Source of the DNA: Kordia periserrulae | Lineage (GTDB): Bacteria; Bacteroidota; Bacteroidia; Flavobacteriales; Flavobacteriaceae | DNA length: 64,000 nucleotides | Assembly: GCF_003054265.1 (NCBI RefSeq) | Contig: NZ_QBKT01000008.1 | Coordinates: forward strand, 1 to 64,000 | Direction of reading: 5' to 3' | Shown here: positions 62,061-64,000 of the stretch, one piece after another | Layout of the letters: each line of letters begins with the position of its first letter | How positions within the stretch are numbered: the stretch's first letter is position 1 | Made by a program: the position numbers and the translations under genes | Notes under the pieces: model-generated | Told to the model about the DNA's origin: nothing | Database searches by the model: none | What the model saw: only the letters and a program-made list of their open reading frames with translations

Positions 62061-64000
62061 TTACTTCACGAATTTAACAACTGAAGTTCTTCCATTTTCT
62101 AAAGTAACTCTTGCGAAGAATACTCCATTTTTAACAGAACCTAAGTTTGCTTCTCCTGCAGCCGCATTTGGCTTAGAAGTTGTAATCATTTGTCCTACTA
62201 AGTTGTATACTTCAATAGAAGCAATAGTGCTTTGTGCATTTACTACAAACGCATTGTTTACAGTATCTACATAGTGAACAAAACCTCTTACTTCAGCAGA
62301 CTCAATTGATAATGGCGCACAAGTAATATTTGCTTCCCATCCTGGTCTTTGAACTGAACCATCTGATGTGAATACGAATGTTAAACATCCTGAAGGATCA
62401 GAAGAAACAATTGTCATTCCTTGTAAGTCTCCTGTTCCAACTGCTGGCATGTCATTTCTATCAAAACACCAAATTGTTCCGCCACCAGCAGGGTCAATTG
62501 TTGGTGCTGTATTGTCTGGACCATCATGGATAGTTAATCCGTCATAACATGCAGCAGCTCCGTTATTTTCAGTTGAGAAGAATGTAAATTCAACATTTAC
62601 TGCATCTCCTGCCATATCAGGACAAATAGTGTATGTAATATTTTCGTTATCAGAATAATTTCCAGCAGATCCTCCCGAATCTAAGAAGATTCCGTTCGTA
62701 CAATCTGGCGGCACAGCTACATACGGTGTATTGAATGAGAATGGTCCTGCCCAAGCAGAAGTTCCATCTACACCACAATCTGCCTGTACATAGAATTGAT
62801 AACTATTATCTCCTACAAGTCCAGTTGCATTATAAGGATTAGTCATTACTCCAGAAACTGTTGGTGTTCCTGTTGCACTACCTCCTGCAGTTACGTCAAC
62901 CAATTCAATATTCCAAGTAGTAGCTACTCCATTTTCAGTCCATCCTAAATCTGCAGTCGTTTCCATAATGTTGGTAGCGGTTAACGCAGATGGTGTTGGA
63001 CATGTTTCCAATGTTGTAAAGCAAAATGGTCCTGCCCAAGCAGATAATGTTCCTCCACCACAATCAGCTCTTACATAAAAACAATAGTCGTTATTTTGTG
63101 TCAATCCTGTAGCTGTATAAGGGTTCGTAACTCCTGTCACTGTTGGTGTTCCTGTTGCCATTCCACCTCCAGTAATGTCTACAATCTCTATATCCCAAAG
63201 CGTTGCTGTTCCATTTTCCATCCATCCTAAATCAGCAGTTGTATCCGTTACGTTTGTAGCGCTTAAAGCATTTGGTGTAGGACATGCTGGTAATTCCGTA
63301 AAAGAAGGATTGTCGATTGCGATATCTCCTTCAAATGTACCTGCTCCAGTTGCTCTAAATGTTACTGTAATTTGTTGTCCTGCGTATGCTGCCAAATCAA
63401 CTACTGCTAACTCCCAAGGAGTTGTTTCAGTTGCTTGTTGTTGTCCTGATAAAGTCCAAACAGTTGTAGTACCATTTACAACGACATCTAAAGTTCCTAT
63501 TTGTCCTCCAAACATGTGGTAGTTGAATGTCAATGCTGGATCTGTTAAAGGTGTTAAATCTACTAATGGAGAATTTAACTCTGCAACATCACCAATTGAA
63601 GAACCTGAAGCTTCTGTAAAGAAGTAGTTTCCTGTTGTGATTGTTGGTGATGGTCCAGTACCTCCTGAACTTGTATCACTACCTAGAGCTGATTCCCAAA
63701 AGTAAGATGCTCCTGTATTTGTAGCACCCCAACAGTTTTCAGATACAAATGCAACTCCTGGAGTTGCTGTAAATGTTTCAAAGTCTTCAACATAAGGTGC
63801 ATTAATTGGCGCACAATTTGTTGTGAATGTAAGTGGTCCAACCCAGTTAGAAGTTCCTCCTGGTCCACAATCAGCTCTTACATAAAAGTCATAGGCAGTT
63901 TCTGCGGTAAGACCTGAAGCTGCATAAGGATTCATAGCTGTTGAGGCCGTTGGTGTTCCTGTTGGTGGAGTTCCGTTAGTTACAATCTCAACATCCCAAA
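62061..64000 (-). CDS. Adhesin-like protein, paralogue of the preceding gene (5' end beyond the window)
   Basis: The open frame runs without a stop to base 64000. The bases 64000-63936 translate in frame to an FN3 end (WDVEIVTNGTPPTGTPTAS), so the Met at 63935 is internal and the gene is partial. Visible order: end of an FN3, MAM-like domain (ENCWGATNTGASYFWESALG), FN3, FN3, CUB (DCTNGIFLDSGGS) and T9SS tail (VVKFVK). The FN3-FN3-CUB-tail part is almost identical to its neighbour, while the MAM-like part differs more. Confidence 0.9.
   Translation of the reverse strand, partial: WDVEIVTNGTPPTGTPTASTAMNPYAASGLTAETAYDFYVRADCGPGGTSNWVGPLTFTTNCAPINAPYVEDFETFTATPGVAFVSENCWGATNTGASYFWESALGSDTSSGGTGPSPTITTGNYFFTEASGSSIGDVAELNSPLVDLTPLTDPALTFNYHMFGGQIGTLDVVVNGTTTVWTLSGQQQATETTPWELAVVDLAAYAGQQITVTFRATGAGTFEGDIAIDNPSFTELPACPTPNALSATNVTDTTADLGWMENGTATLWDIEIVDITGGGMATGTPTVTGVTNPYTATGLTQNNDYCFYVRADCGGGTLSAWAGPFCFTTLETCPTPSALTATNIMETTADLGWTENGVATTWNIELVDVTAGGSATGTPTVSGVMTNPYNATGLVGDNSYQFYVQADCGVDGTSAWAGPFSFNTPYVAVPPDCTNGIFLDSGGSAGNYSDNENITYTICPDMAGDAVNVEFTFFSTENNGAAACYDGLTIHDGPDNTAPTIDPAGGGTIWCFDRNDMPAVGTGDLQGMTIVSSDPSGCLTFVFTSDGSVQRPGWEANITCAPLSIESAEVRGFVHYVDTVNNAFVVNAQSTIASIEVYNLVGQMITTSKPNAAAGEANLGSVKNGVFFARVTLENGRTSVVKFVK

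Noticed and set aside
1-64000. Insertion sequences, integrases or prophage genes
   Set aside because: No transposase, integrase or phage structural protein was recognised on either strand.

Overview
The window comes from the chromosome of an AT-rich marine-type member of the Bacteroidota, almost certainly a flavobacterium. The evidence is: a SusC/SusD pair, a hybrid two-component sensor, many secreted proteins ending in type IX secretion (T9SS) sorting domains, lipoprotein-type sulfatases, and several promoters of the Bacteroidota form TTG-N20-TAnnTTTG. The genus cannot be fixed from the sequence alone. No rRNA, tRNA, insertion sequence, prophage or CRISPR array was seen.

Region 1 (about 0.4-28.4 kb) is a polysaccharide utilisation locus built as two divergent operons. 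The minus-strand operon (17362 down to 499) encodes a GH110-type alpha-1,3-galactosidase, SusC, SusD, an unknown T9SS-secreted protein, two more GH110-like parallel beta-helix enzymes (one with a LamG-like domain and a sorting domain) and three formylglycine sulfatases. The plus-strand operon (17882-28364) encodes the hybrid two-component sensor/regulator, a fourth sulfatase, a vSGLT-like sodium/sugar symporter and the complete Leloir set galK-galT-galE. The model is as follows. A sulfated galactan fragment is captured by SusCD. Sulfatases remove sulfate, and exo-acting GH110 enzymes release alpha-1,3-linked galactose. Galactose enters with sodium and becomes a UDP-glucose/glucose-1-phosphate pathway intermediate. 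Carrageenan-like oligosaccharides are a reasonable guess, but no endo-galactanase or carrageenase is in the window. A short outer-membrane-protein-like C-terminal fragment and a G-rich heptad repeat lie at the left edge.

Region 2 (28.7-58.2 kb) is mostly core or housekeeping: a secreted M14 carboxypeptidase-like protein, a fused 2-oxoacid dehydrogenase E1 alpha/beta, a DUF1853 protein, a membrane AraC-type regulator, a Bax inhibitor-1 protein, a very large secreted N-formylglutamate-amidohydrolase-like multidomain protein, a patatin-like phospholipase, YggS, an exonuclease/GIY-YIG fusion, two tandem DUF3857 transglutaminase-like proteins with a lost active-site cysteine, a potassium channel, MiaA, a DUF985 cupin, an RprX/RprY-like two-component system, CoaE, a YbbR-domain protein and a GT2 glycosyltransferase.

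Region 3 (58.2-64 kb) holds two tandem paralogous giant secreted adhesin-like proteins (FN3, MAM-like and CUB domains plus a T9SS tail). Each is followed by a nearly identical terminator; the second gene runs off the right edge.

The most unusual non-coding signal is a set of intergenic repeats with a 7-base period (TGGGTGT, TTTTAGG, TCGTTAT, TTGAATG/TTGAATT). A composite intergenic element of roughly 140-160 bp is also present, in two inverted, diverged copies at 36.8 and 52.4 kb.
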